A stretch of 64,000 bases of DNA, taken from contig NC_049989.1 in assembly GCF_000003815.2 (NCBI RefSeq), positions 19,353,165-19,417,164 of the forward strand, read 5' to 3'. This DNA comes from Branchiostoma floridae. Its lineage: Eukaryota; Chordata; Leptocardii; Amphioxiformes; Branchiostomatidae. The translations under genes were made by a program, and so were the position numbers. Below, in pieces: positions 10,901 through 22,000 of this stretch. How positions within the stretch are numbered: position 1 is the first letter of the stretch; the number at the start of each line of letters is the position of its first letter. The notes under the pieces are model-generated. The model was given only the letters and a program-made list of their open reading frames with translations, did no database searches and had not been told where the DNA came from.

Positions 10901-11623
10901 GTGGGCAGTGGAATTACATAGCTTCCAGTTAGAACTTTTATTCAGTCTGCTTCCTATTGAAGTGAAAACACTGCTTGCCCTATCCAATAAAGAATAAATG
11001 TATCTATTATGCACAACATTCAAGTTTGTCATTGAAAGACAAGTGTCCTCATGCATTTCAGTTTACTTTGTTCAACTGTATTGTAATATGTCACATTAAA
11101 TTTCTGGCCAGCCTAAGATTTGGTGTGCACAGTTCAAGAAAATAAGTGAACTGTGTTTTAAAGCACACCAAATTTTACAAATTCAACTTCAAAATACCTC
11201 CAGACTGTGAAAGTTTTGTGACCTGACATTTCAAAACACTTTCTTCAAATAACTAGTAGACAATGCTGTTTCTGCAGATGACCTACTGAGGCATACTGAC
11301 TATATATGGCTATATATGGTCAAGGCTATATATGTATTGCAAACTGCTATAATTTTTTTATTCCAACAGAGATGAGCTTATACTGCTAACATGGCACCAT
11401 TTTGTCATCCACAGGGAACGTTAAAGCATATTTCCGGCGTGGGAAAGCCCACGCGGCCGTCTGGAACGAGAGAGAAGCGCAGGCGGACTTCTCCAAGGTG
11501 TTGGAGCTGGACCCCACCCTGAAGGGAGCCGTGAGGAAGGAGCTGAAACTTCTAGAAGACAGAATAAAGTCTACCGAGAAAGAGGAGTGGGGAAAGTTAA
11601 AAGGGAAGAATGTGTTTGGATAA
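1905..11623 (+). CDS. AIP: AH receptor-interacting protein (FKBP-like + TPR co-chaperone)
   Basis: Six exons join in frame to 321 residues (human AIP is 330): 1905-1988, 5757-5936, 6313-6486, 7167-7254, 10596-10826, 11415-11623. All introns are GT-AG. AIP is a cytoplasmic HSP90 co-chaperone that stabilises client complexes such as the aryl hydrocarbon receptor. Exons 1-3 encode the FKBP-like domain (residues about 10-145; [29 protein letters not shown]). Exons 4-6 encode the TPR region ([59 protein letters not shown]) and the C-terminal helix. It is the single counterpart of vertebrate AIP and AIPL1. The start is the first ATG, giving [12 protein letters not shown], and aligns with the family N-terminus. 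Introns 1 and 4 carry repeats of the exon 1 donor and exon 5 acceptor, each interrupted by a transposon. Confidence 0.96.
1989..5170 (+). repeat. About 180-bp tandem repeat of the AIP exon 1 splice donor (3 copies)
   Basis: The donor-flanking sequence starting GTAAGGAAATTACGTTGTCC occurs at 1989 (the real exon 1 donor), 2168 and 5033. Each copy is followed by the same GGCAGGAAGACTCGGC, G-rich and GTCTGTGTGTCTG blocks. Copies 2 and 3 are also preceded by identical sequence ending GGCGAAG, so each reads as a good AG|GTAAGG donor. The third unit was split by the 2318-4994 element; removing that element and one 7-bp target duplication gives spacings of 179 and 181 bp. Confidence 0.88.
2318..4994. 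mobile_element. 2.7-kb non-autonomous DNA transposon with about 225-bp TIRs
   Basis: Sequence 2330-2545 recurs inverted at about 4768-4982 with few differences, including the blocks GGAGCGCGCACGGCGAT and GTAAGCGATTTGCAGAG. The element is flanked by GGATGAG at 2311-2317 and 4995-5001, a 7-bp target duplication. The interior has about 60-bp tandem units (3740-3905) and a direct duplication (about 3890-4010 and 4125-4250). An open frame of 117 codons at 3436-3789 has no recognisable domain. No transposase is seen, so it is presumably mobilised in trans. The superfamily is unresolved. Confidence 0.8.
5560..5735 (-). mobile_element. tRNA-derived SINE
   Basis: On the minus strand, TGGCGTAATTGGC (5709-5724 region) fits an RNA polymerase III A box, and GTTCAAACCC (about 5666-5680) fits a B box. 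They are followed by the GTGCCCTTGGGTAAGGCAC tail block common in deuterostome tRNA-SINEs. The 5' end lies within about 25 bp of the AIP exon 2 acceptor. It is not a functional tRNA gene, because no complete cloverleaf can be drawn. Confidence 0.7.
7888..8047 (+). pseudogene. Two partial duplicates of AIP exon 5 (acceptor plus about 50 bp)
   Basis: Copies at 7888-7937 and 7998-8047 reproduce the pyrimidine tract, CAG acceptor and first about 50 exonic bases ([15 protein letters not shown]). The first ends in an in-frame TAG directly after the AAD codons; the second keeps the lysine codon but then runs into a T-tract. With the copy at 10488 and real exon 5 at 10596 they form a tandem array of about 108-bp units. 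Splicing into any of them would truncate AIP. Confidence 0.88.
8098..8580. repeat. Palindrome array 1 (about 14 units, variable spacers)
   Basis: Repeated units of the form TCAGCACTGG-NNNN-CCAGTGCTGA, each a 10-bp arm hairpin with a 3-5 base loop, are separated by variable spacers of about 5-50 bp. An internal copy of the element start (TATACAAAAGTAACGGG) recurs near 8442, so part of the array was itself duplicated. Confidence 0.93.
8636..9650. repeat. Two-copy tandem duplication inside the palindrome element
   Basis: About 8636-9068 and 9069-9650 share ordered blocks: GGCGC-GATAAAA, CCTTTATGTTTCA, GTTGTAGT-TGACATTTCCATG, TTTACCG-GGTGCCATTTA, TTAGATTAGAGATTTTG, TTTTTAGTAGTTCTTTTCA and CAAATAATATAACGTCA. 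The second copy has an extra segment around 9320-9480. No open frame is conserved between the copies. Confidence 0.8.
10031..10430. repeat. Palindrome array 2 (about 13 units, 31-bp period)
   Basis: Eight consecutive units start at 10067, 10098, 10129, 10160, 10191, 10222, 10253 and 10284, an exact 31-bp period, with spacer AAACGTCC. Alternate units read CCAGTGCTG and CCAGAGCTG (or close variants), giving a 62-bp higher-order period. More irregular units flank this block on both sides. Confidence 0.95.
10488..10537 (+). pseudogene. Third partial duplicate of AIP exon 5
   Basis: Same structure as the copies at 7888 and 7998: TTTTTCCCCAG acceptor, then the GNNLYRLK codons and an in-frame TAG after AAD. 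It lies 108 bp before the real exon 5 acceptor and has an equally good pyrimidine tract. Confidence 0.88.
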
Positions 11624-13045
11624 GAAATCACTGCTCAGGGCAAAAACATTCCACACAATTCTTCTGTTTTGCAAATACAACAGCCATTTTCACTTTTCAT
11701 TTAAAGGTACAATGTACATGTATATAAGTAAATGTAAAGGTAAGAATTTTGTTCATGTGTTATTATTGCTACTAGTGGTACACATTCTTATAATACTTTT
11801 CAAGAGCCATACATATTTCTAGTATCTCAGTATAGTTAGCTTCTCTAGCTAAAGGATTGTGTTATTGAGATAAAACTATAAGTTAGAATAGGGTAATCAA
11901 CTGACTTTAATAGTTCTGTCTTTGCCCTTTCTTTTGCTAAGTGTCAAACTTATTTATTTATCATTTATTACCTGAATGTTTTCTATTATGCTCAATGCAT
12001 ATGGACCCCAGAAAGAGTAGAAAATTTAACAATATGTGTTTTATCAGTTTCATAGATATGAATCTGTGGTTTACAGTCTATATAACACTACTAAAACTTT
12101 ATCTTCAGGGTAACCTATATCTGTTTAAATGCAGCATATTTAGGGATATGATTATGAAACCAATGGACAGTTTCAAACTGTAATATTTTGAAAATGTTTT
12201 CTAAATTGATTTTTAGATACAGCAGATACAGGTTATCCTATGGATAATTGTGAACTAGCATTACATATACTTTCTAGATTCTGTGTTTTCGCTGTAGGTG
12301 TACAAATCAGTGTTATTTGTTGTATGATAAGATATTTCTATGTAAATTCAAATTGCTAACACAGGATTTAACAAGCCCAATTGCCAGGGGCAAGTGAAAG
12401 CACTGACCGTGCCAGCGCATGTCGTGCTGTACTAACCTTATCTGGGCAGTGCAATTTGCAGTTGCAATACTTTGCAAAGTGTTACCTTTGTGTGCTAAGA
12501 AAGGAAAATCTGTCTGTGATTTTGACAGCTTTTAATCTATAGACTATGTAGAAATTTGAAATTTAATGTATTGAGTACATACATGTATTCACCCAGTTGT
12601 TCTATCTTAAGGCAGTATAATACCTTTGCTTATGAATGTCAGTCTTGAACTAAATAAAGACAATCAGCTATGTTCTCTTTAGTGTCGGGTAGGGTGAACC
12701 CTCCTCTTGCATTTGTCCAATGTTACAGAAAGTGAAATCACCACAAGATTACATTTCGTGTGAAGATTCATATTTGACGGGTATCAAATAGTAAAAGATT
12801 TAAACACATTATTTCCGTTTACAATTGTAAAGCGATATCACCAAGACGTTTTCGGCCAGCCCTCTGGCCATCCCCAACTTCACATAAGACGGAGCCTTTG
12901 TCATGATAACCAAACAGATGTGTGGTGACAGCAGCGCATCAAAGGCATCAACAGAGACGGGGGCAGATAAAGACTGCCAGGGACCTTTGACCTGTTGCTG
13001 ACGTCATACTTCCGTTTAGATCACGTAACTAACATAATTAGTTAA
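11624..13045. other. 3' flank between convergent AIP and NRF-6-like genes
   Basis: The region is AT-rich and without a convincing exon. It is probably the AIP 3' UTR followed by spacer. Part of a dispersed repeat with the motif GCTGACGTCATACTTCCG lies at about 12940-13030; related copies are near 21870-21960, 31548-31640 and 54100-54180. Confidence 0.5.
12653..12658 (+). terminator. Candidate AIP polyadenylation signal
   Basis: A canonical AATAAA lies about 1.03 kb downstream of the AIP stop codon, before the opposing gene. No transcript evidence is available, and other AT-rich hexamers exist in the interval. Confidence 0.35.
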
Positions 13046-16000
13046 TTAGTTTTGTTTCTTGTTCACTGAAGGTTCTCCGTTAACAGTGGTTTCCTTAGTG
13101 TCAGCGGTGATAACCTTGTTGGTCACCTCGAGCTCGTTGACGCCTTGGGCAGCTTCTGCTGAAACACAAGTAACACCATTAGATACATGCTACATGTAGT
13201 CGTTTTCTATACAGAAAATGCAAATGCAATTTTCAAACTAATGGTACCCGGTCCACCCAAATTTTTACAATATTCAAAGATCTACAATACACTTTGCATC
13301 GTCTTATCAACTCATTAATGAGATAACATTCATTTTCCAAAAGAAAGGCTTAGAGTTAGACTTCAAGACTGAGGGGCTGAAAGCGGACGCTTTGCGCAAG
13401 CCTGTATTAGTGTATTTACTTTTAGTGACTTTACCCTATCAGACCAAAGGAAATGAAATAATGTAATCCTATAGTGACATTATACAACAGATTCCTTTCT
13501 CACCTGTATCGTTCTGTTCCTTCACTGGTTTGTGTTTAGACCCACCCTGTCTCCCCCTGCCAAGAATGAGCTGTTCTAGTTCCATGCATGGCATCTCCAC
13601 CATGAGCGAAGCAGCAGAGGCAGAGACAAACGTCACCACGATGATACCAAAGGCGGTAACACACTGCGGGGAAAAAAGGTCTCGACTTTTTATACTACTT
13701 AGAACATTATCATGATAATAACTGTATTGCAAATTACGAGGGGCGTTCAATAAGTGATGCCCCTGACCCACTTCCAGTTGTCTGATATAGATGTAATTTT
13801 GCATGTGTGATGATTCATTTCTCTATGGGTAATGTTGCAAAAAACAGATCTGAACTAATTGTGGTTTCTGATTTATTGGTGTTTGAACTGAGTCAGGTGT
13901 GAAATGGACCAGGTGTGAAATGGAGCCAATTGAGTGTCGCGCAGTGATCCGGTTTTTGTATTTGAAAGGACGCACACCAAAGGGGACTTTTCATGAAATG
14001 AAAGAAACTCATGGTGATAATGCCCCATCATATGACCTTGTAAAATTGCTGGCATCCTGAATTCAAACATGGCCGGAAGTCTGTGGAAACAGCTCCCAGA
14101 CCTGGTCGTCCCTCTTCTGCCATTGATGAGGCATCTGTTGGAGGACCAACCTGGGATGTCCTACAAAAACGGTGTCCAGAGCTGCATCAAACGATGGGAG
14201 AAATGCATAACTCTGGGTGGTTCCTATGAAGAGAAAGACTAATAACTGTGCCAAGTTTCATTAATTTCCTGCTATGGGAAATGGGTCAGGGACATTACTA
14301 ATTGAACGCCCCTCGTATAAGTTAATTAGCACGCTTTGTCCATATCATGATATTTCGTGGCGAAGTTGCCCTGGGGTTAGGATCTAAGAAGGCTGTTCGA
14401 CGTGGTTTCGAACCCTAATAAATGGCGCACTTTTTTACCAACCTTTTTATCAAGTTACTGTGTGGTTGAATATTTCTTCAAGAAAATTATGTAGATGGCC
14501 TAATATCTAATAGGCATATCTTGTATATAAATGTTAGAAATGTGTAAATTCCCATTATTGTCTTTGTAATGCTGTCTGTCTTACACATTTACCCTCAAAC
14601 ATCAGCAGTGCTGCCTCGAAGGTCAGGGTAATGTCTTGATGCAATTTGGAATAAATGGATAGATAATGTAAATAAATATGATGGTAAAACAATTTACCCA
14701 GTTTGCCACAGAAAAGAAGAGAAGTGTCTTCTGGGACATGGTGTAGGCGTGGAGTATTATGGGATGTACGAGGTAGGCGGCATAGCTCAGGCGACTCAGG
14801 GGAGCCCAGCCTCTCCAGGACAGGAACTCCGTCACGAGACCTAAAACGCAAAAGGCAATAACATTGCAGATTTGTAGTGCTTTTGATGTGGCTTTTGATA
14901 TGATATATAATGATGATAAAGATAACTACGGTGATGATGATAGTAAAAACATAATGACGAGGCCCTTATTGGAGGTTTATCTTTTGTGAAGACAGTGGAA
15001 CATGAAATGCCTGACGTTTTGGTACAAAGATAAGTTTGTCTTGGATAAATTTTCAAGACCCTATTTCATGTATAATAACAATTCTTATCGTTACTTATTT
15101 CATTCCCTGTTGTCTTATATAGGTGTTGGCCTTCAGGCTTCTAAGTGTCTTGCCTGTGGAAGGGTGCTATAAGGGTGGGCCTATGCCTAGGTTACATTTC
15201 AAACCGGGGCCCGACTGGGCATTTCGGGAACGAAAAATATAATGTAAAATAGACCAAAATATAAAAAAGTAAGATTTCGAGAGTCGTGGTCATGATTTTT
15301 GTTTATTTCTAGGTATATATTTTTATTTTTCGTTTCATAAACAGCCCAACCGGTTATGAGTTATGTGACCCTAGCATTAGTAAGGTTCTTAAAATTCTGC
15401 TCTAAGGAAATTTCCACACACTTACCTCCATATCCGACGCTACAGGCGTACACAAGCCAGGCCACACTGGTGGCGAACAGGCTGCGGTAAAATGCCATCC
15501 AACCCGGGTTGTCAAAAGTGGCGGTTCTGACTTTAGCCGAGCCCACGGACTGCAGGACCATGCCGTAGGTAGCGAAGGTGTACTTGGGGATTGTGAGGAG
15601 GATGCACACAGCACAGCTAACCATCCAACCGAGTAACATGAGCACCTGAAACAGAAGAGAATTATGAAGAGGGTGATACAAACGCTAATCTCCAAGCAGA
15701 TCCTACAATGGCATAAGATAGTGCCAAACTGGCCAAGGAGTGTAGTCAGCCAAGAGGTGTCCATTTGCCTGGTTCCCCAGTAGCAAAACACACTCCTAGG
15801 CCGGCTTCACTCCTCTGCCAGCTTTTGATACTAATTAATTATGCTACCGTAGGATGATGCTTAGCGGTAAACTGAACCAGTCGACAGTATATATACCCCC
15901 GTCACATGTAACGAAAATCGATCGGACGACGAGTCTGCGAGCTCTAAACTACGAGGAGGCATGACCCTGGCGGGAAGGGGGAACTCTGCCATTTCTTCGT

Positions 16001-19000
16001 CGACATCAGAGTCATTCCTCCTCGTAATTTTGAGCTCGCAGGCTCGTCTTCCGATCGATTTTCGTTACATGTGAGGGGGATATAAAATGTGTAAAAAATA
16101 ATGATGTCTAGTGCGGGGAGCAACAACCTTCTGGATGACAACTCTCTACATCAAAACATGTAGCATTGAATAAATGACTCTAGATGTAAAATGTAAAAAC
16201 GGATAACAATATGTTTTGTTCATTTGTGTTATTTTTCTACATTTCTTTACATTATCAAAGTGCAAAATATTCCTCTTGCTCTGAATGTAGGTAAAAAGAT
16301 AAGACGGGTCTCATATTTTGTACGAAAAATATTTTCCCCACTATTCCCTGCCTCCTACTTTCCTACAGCAATGTGATGATAACAAACTACATAACATTAC
16401 AGTAATTATGCTAAAAATAATACAACCCAAAATTCATTAATATCTTAAGAATACATTTTGTTGTCTTACATATACTTTTTAGATAAATGTCTACCGTACC
16501 TTTGTCTTACGGGTATTGGGCACTGTACGGTTGGTCTGTAGGAGTAGATATCCTAGCAGGATTCCTATCATGTACGGACCAAGGCGTATAATTGTGTCAC
16601 GGTTGTGATACGACACTGTGAAAACGCCATCCTTCCTGAAATGATGACAGCTTTCAATTATTGGTTGGCGCATGGCGTCATGTGTGACGTCATGTGTGAC
16701 GTAGCTGAAAGCGTTCGGCCCGGGGGATATATATATAACTGTTAAAGCTTTTATCATACGAACACAGCTAGACGTTTATGATAACATACTGTACCTATGT
16801 CAACCTGCATCACTATCGTGTGCCCGTAGATGATTAACATACAGCTGATCACCCGGATGCCATGAAGGGTCGAAAGTTGCCCTGGATGCTGGTACGTGTC
16901 CAGTAACTTCTTGGTGTTTTGGTACACAGAGAAGCACTTCAAAAAACGGTCAGTTTTGCCTGGAGAAAATAAAATGAAATGAAATCATCACGTTATTCAT
17001 TTTCAAAATCTGACACAAAATTGGCATCTACCATCCAGAAGAAAAGTCTAGGGGGCCAAAACTTACACACCTTATTATCCTTTCTAAGAGCTTTCAACAA
17101 CTGAAAAAGCATGACTAGAGCAAGTCTAGAACACAAAATACCAAAACCTGAAGTTCAGCTACAGTACCATGACATGTCGCTAGAGCGCCCTGCCGAACTG
17201 TAATTGATGCCATTTCTTTGTCGTATAAAGGCATACCCGCATACCAAATACTTGCGTTCTTTGGTTATCTTGCTAACAAACATCGCTCTGACATACAAAC
17301 GGCAGTCAATAAGTTTACAGTTTCACGGAGGCAATGAGCAGTAAAAGTCATGGGGAAATCGAAGGCAAGTGGAACTCGAACCTTTTTTGTATGCTGACCT
17401 ACCTGATGTCTACATCATTTCACGGGCATGGGCTTTCTGTAATGAGTTCGATCAAAATGTCTACTGAGTTCCATCAGCAAAAAGCCCCGTATCCAGCCGT
17501 GTTATAGCCTGAGTCTCCTCTATTTGTGGAGATGACAGGAGAGAATCGGGAGCTATACACTGTGCGAAAGGGTGTGATTTCCGGACAAAGTCGGAGTTGA
17601 CATATTTTTGGACATGCTAAATATTCGGACTGCGTCCGGGCACGATGTTCAATATTTCCCATATCTGGAAATATCATGAGTCAGGAATTGTCTTGTTATG
17701 TATCCGGACAAATAAGACTTTCCTGTTTTTCAAGATACGCGCCATTGACGTTTCTTGCCTCCGAATACGTGATATGTTCTACATTCTTTGCATATCCAAG
17801 GTCCATATATTTCGTTAAGGAATACCCGGGCAAATTAGGAGTTTGCACGAAACATGATGTGCATTTTTTCTGGGCCATTGTCAGATGACATTTTCATATT
17901 CATTATGTCTCAGAATGTCATGAGTCATGAAATGTTTTGGCACATGCCCAGACGGATAGAATTTCCCGTTCTTCCGAATACGTGTCAGCGACGTTTCATG
18001 TTTTCGAACTCATACTATTTTCTTTTCCTTCCATTTACGAGACATATCCGCGACAGATATTCCATGGATTTTAGGACAGATTTGGAGTTAGCATATTCTG
18101 ACCGTTACTGATAAAGGTATTCTATACGTGAATTGTGAATCGGTGATTGTTTTATTGCGCATCTGAACAAATAAGACTGCAATTTTTTGCCGAAATTTTC
18201 GCTCCTTCCAAATTCATATTCCGTTCCATTTACGACAGATGTCCAAAACAGAAACATTCCAGAGATCAGTTTTCGGACCACTTAATGGTTAACAAATTAC
18301 TTTTCTTGTCATACATGAATCTGAGATTGCTTTGTTGGGTATCCTAAAAAGGTTTCCTATCTTGTCAAATACACGCCATTAACGTTTTTGTTTCTGTATA
18401 TGTGTTTTTATTTTACAACGAGTATGCCCGATGTCGATGTATGTTTACTCTTTAATTTTCTGGTAATTGAAGCTTAAGCTACCATATACATGTGCAAATA
18501 TACTAACATCGACATTCACAATCAAATGACACAGAAAACAATTTTTGCGATGGTAATAATTATGAGTCAAGTATTATTGTTTCTTTGCATATCCGGACAA
18601 TATCAAGAACAACATTCACTCAAAACACTCCACCCCAGCGGTGCAGTTTGGGATAGGTCCATGTCCGGATAATATCTTGAACAAAGTTCAGTCAAAACAC
18701 TCCACCCCAGCGGTGCAGTTTGGGATAGGTCCATATCCGGATTATATCTTGAACAAAGTTCAGTCAAAACACTCCACCCCAGCGGTGCAGTTTGGGATAG
18801 GTCCATATCCGGACAATATCTTGAACAAAGTTCAGTCAAAACACTCCACCCCAGCGGTGCAGTTTGGGATATGTCCATATCCGGACAATATCTTGAACAA
18901 AGTTCAGTCAAAACACTCCACACCAGCGGTTCAGTTTGGGATAGATCCATATCCGGACAATATCATGACAAAAAGTCACTCGTGATATTGAATACCAGCG

Positions 19001-22000
19001 TTGCTATGTGGGAATGGTCCATATCCGGACAATATCACGAGGCACTCGTAAAGCGGTTATGCAAGCTGTGCAAAGTGCCGAGCAGACCAGTGCGTTGGCA
19101 TGTCAACTGTGCGCCAGGCACTGGGGAAGTCGCTGCAGATAACAGCCTACACCGCGCCACAGCGTTTGCTGCTGTGTACAACTTTGAAACTGGTAAGTAC
19201 ATGATGCATTTATTCACAAAAATAATGCACAATGCCATGTGTTTCTGTGAAACAGGCATGATGGATGACACTAACTTGCTTGGAACCATCTGGAGGAGTC
19301 CTTAGGTAACAAGACCATATTAGGAAGTCACATGACTTGACTAGACCAATAGTAGACCAGCTGGTGACAGCAGTTAGGTTTGAAACTAGATTTGAACATC
19401 AGTTGTCGCCGCCGCTAGCCGCTAGCCGCTACCGGACCAAGAACTTGAAGAAGTGAGTAGTGTAGCTCTCTAGTACATATATTGTATATACATAGCAGTT
19501 ACCGTTCTTAGTTCCGTATATGTCTGTCAGCAATGTCTGGTATCCCTTCCTAGTGTTTTGTGTATTTAATAATTAGTAGTGTGATCTTTTTGTAAAGATT
19601 GTTGTATGATAGATCACTTCTCTTTCAGTTGGAACCCCCGCGTGTCATCCCCGGCTTGTTTACAAATTGCCCGTTCCATAGTTAGTTAAATTCTCATATT
19701 ATTTTGTGCTGTAAGTGCCGTAACAGTTGCTTCTAAACTTTTCTGTCCTGTTGTTTTGGCTGGCTAAATCTTTATAGAACCAAGGAGGAACTGTAATCTC
19801 CTTACTACTGGGACCAATGTGATTGTGTGCATATTCAAATTCCATTCGTTCTTTGGGGTCCTTATCTGTGCCATCTGTGTGGCCCTCGCCCTTTGATGAT
19901 AGCCGACTCCAGATTCCTGCCTTTGTCCCCCGTCTTGTCCTGCTGTGATTGTTATGGCCGTGTTGTTTGAATAATTTTACATGTACCGTTCATGGGTTCG
20001 GGGCAGTTACAAGCCGTTCTTTTCCATTCCAGCCGCTGAGCCCCTGTTTCCCAATCGCCTGTCCTGCCATGGCGACGACCGAGGCCTACCTCCTCGTAAC
20101 ACTTAAGACAGTCTGTGCCCGGTGCCGTTGCATCCTGCCAGAATTGTTTCTACTCTGAAGACGGACAGTGCCGGAGCGGGCTGTCCTCGAGACGTGCCGT
20201 CGATATTGCGGGGTCTTGCCAGAGCATCTTCCGTCGCCAATGATCGTCCACTACCACAAAGACGCAGAAGAGGGCTCCCCGGACGATGATTCCACAGTCA
20301 ACACGATACGGACTTATAGAGGACTTGAAAATGGACTGTCGTACTGATTTCGCAATTACATTTTTATCCTACGAATATTGATTGTATGGTATATAACGTT
20401 AGACTTGTGTCGGATACTGTACATTTGATATTGTACATTTAAACTGATCAGTTTTGTTATGATGTTATTGACTTGGGCTTGATATTATTGGATCTGACAG
20501 TGATTGTCTGAACTGTTTAACTTTGGCTTCGTTCGAGCTTCACTTTTTGTGAAGACCAATGAGGTTGTAGTGAGCTAAAACTTCCTTCGTATGACTAAGA
20601 GACAAATGCATATTGATTTGCCCCTTGACGTTAACATGATCTGTTCCTCCACATAATGTATTTGTTGTGATACTTGTGTCATCTGATTTATACAGGAAAG
20701 TCTTTGAAAAGCTTTCACAAAATGTAGCCTTACCGAGTAAGCATTTTCGGGGTTAAAACGGACAGGAAACGTTAAATATTAGGTATTTAGCATGATCGTA
20801 AAGTTACTGGATATTCTGAAATAATGTGTTGTATTGTTCCTATGATGTTTCAGTATACCTTTAGTTTATGCAACCTTTCCGAGGCGTAATAGCCCCGAAC
20901 GCGCTCAGAAAATATGAAATATTCGGAACGTGTTTTGTCTCCAAAGTGTCCGAGAACGTTCCATAATTTGGAATCCGGATATGAGACATGATAATACGGC
21001 TCCATTCTGGAATACGGAAATGCTCAGCATATGCGACCATTCCGGGGCGTAAAAGTTCTGGACGTGATCAGAAAACATGAAATATTAGCCAATGTCTTTT
21101 GTCTCCAAAGAGTCCTAGAACGTTCCATTACTTTGAATCCGGATATTCGACATGATCATATGGTTCCATTCTTGACTCCTGAAATTATCCGGATTTATAC
21201 GAAACTAGTATTCGGAACGTGATTTGTATCCAAAGAGTCCGGAAACGTTCCATAACTGGAAATCCGGATATGAGACGTAATTATTTGGTTCCGTTCCGGA
21301 CTGCTGAAATCATCCGGATTTATACGAAATATTCGGAACGTGTTTTGTCTCAAAAGAGTCCGAAAACGTTCCATTACTGGAAATCCGGATATGAGGCAGG
21401 AATTAAATGGTCCCGTTCCGGACTCCTGAAATTATCCGAAAACGCAGGGGAGTCATGTCAGATTTCGTCCGGATATTGTCCGGATATATCCAGAAACGGT
21501 CCCGATCCGGAGGTATACAAACATAGAAACGTCCGGAAATGACACCCTTTCGCACAGTGTATAATAATACGGCTTGATATCAGGCTAATCAACAAGCACA
21601 TTAGAAGAAAAATTCTGCCATAAAACTTGCCTTCTGCCAGACGGCGTTTTGTGTCTCCTGAGAGACAGGTTGTACAGATGAACTCGTAGAGTGCGGAGAT
21701 GACCAACAGCAAGAGAATGATCGCGATGACGACACTTAACAGAGATTGGAAAAATCAGTCAATCAAGTAATCAATACGTCAATTAACGATCGATATGCAT
21801 TCAATTAAGAGCTAACCAGAGCTTTCTTTAGCATAGAAGGAAGCAGCGTATTTTCGAGATCAACTTCCGACATTGAAGAGAGACGGGCGGTGACACAGGT
21901 CATCTGGCACTTACGACCCGACCCTGCAGTCACGCTGCTCCAATTTGGAGTATCGGAAGTTGGCCCAAAATTTGATTACGTCCCAATTTTAGCAAGTATT

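Larger units (their letters stand above)
17558..21559. mobile_element. 4.0-kb CACTG-ended transposon with CCGGA-rich subterminal repeats
   Basis: The ends read CACTGTGCGAAAGGGTGT followed by ATTTCCGGAC in inverted orientation, with one mismatch in about 29 bp, flanked by TATA on both sides (17554-17557, 21560-21563). Both subterminal zones (17580-18960 and 20880-21540) are dense in ATATCCGGA and CCGGACA motifs. It fills most of the intron between exons 5 and 6 of the NRF-6-like gene. CACTG ends and repeated subterminal motifs resemble EnSpm/CACTA elements, but those make 3-bp duplications, so the assignment is uncertain. The open frame at 18871-19305 matches nothing I recognise. Confidence 0.82.

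Noticed and set aside
18603-19305. Overlapping open frames on both strands reading SISGQYLEQ-type and FGIGPYPDN-type repeats
   Set aside because: Produced by a stop-free 72-bp tandem repeat within a transposon.
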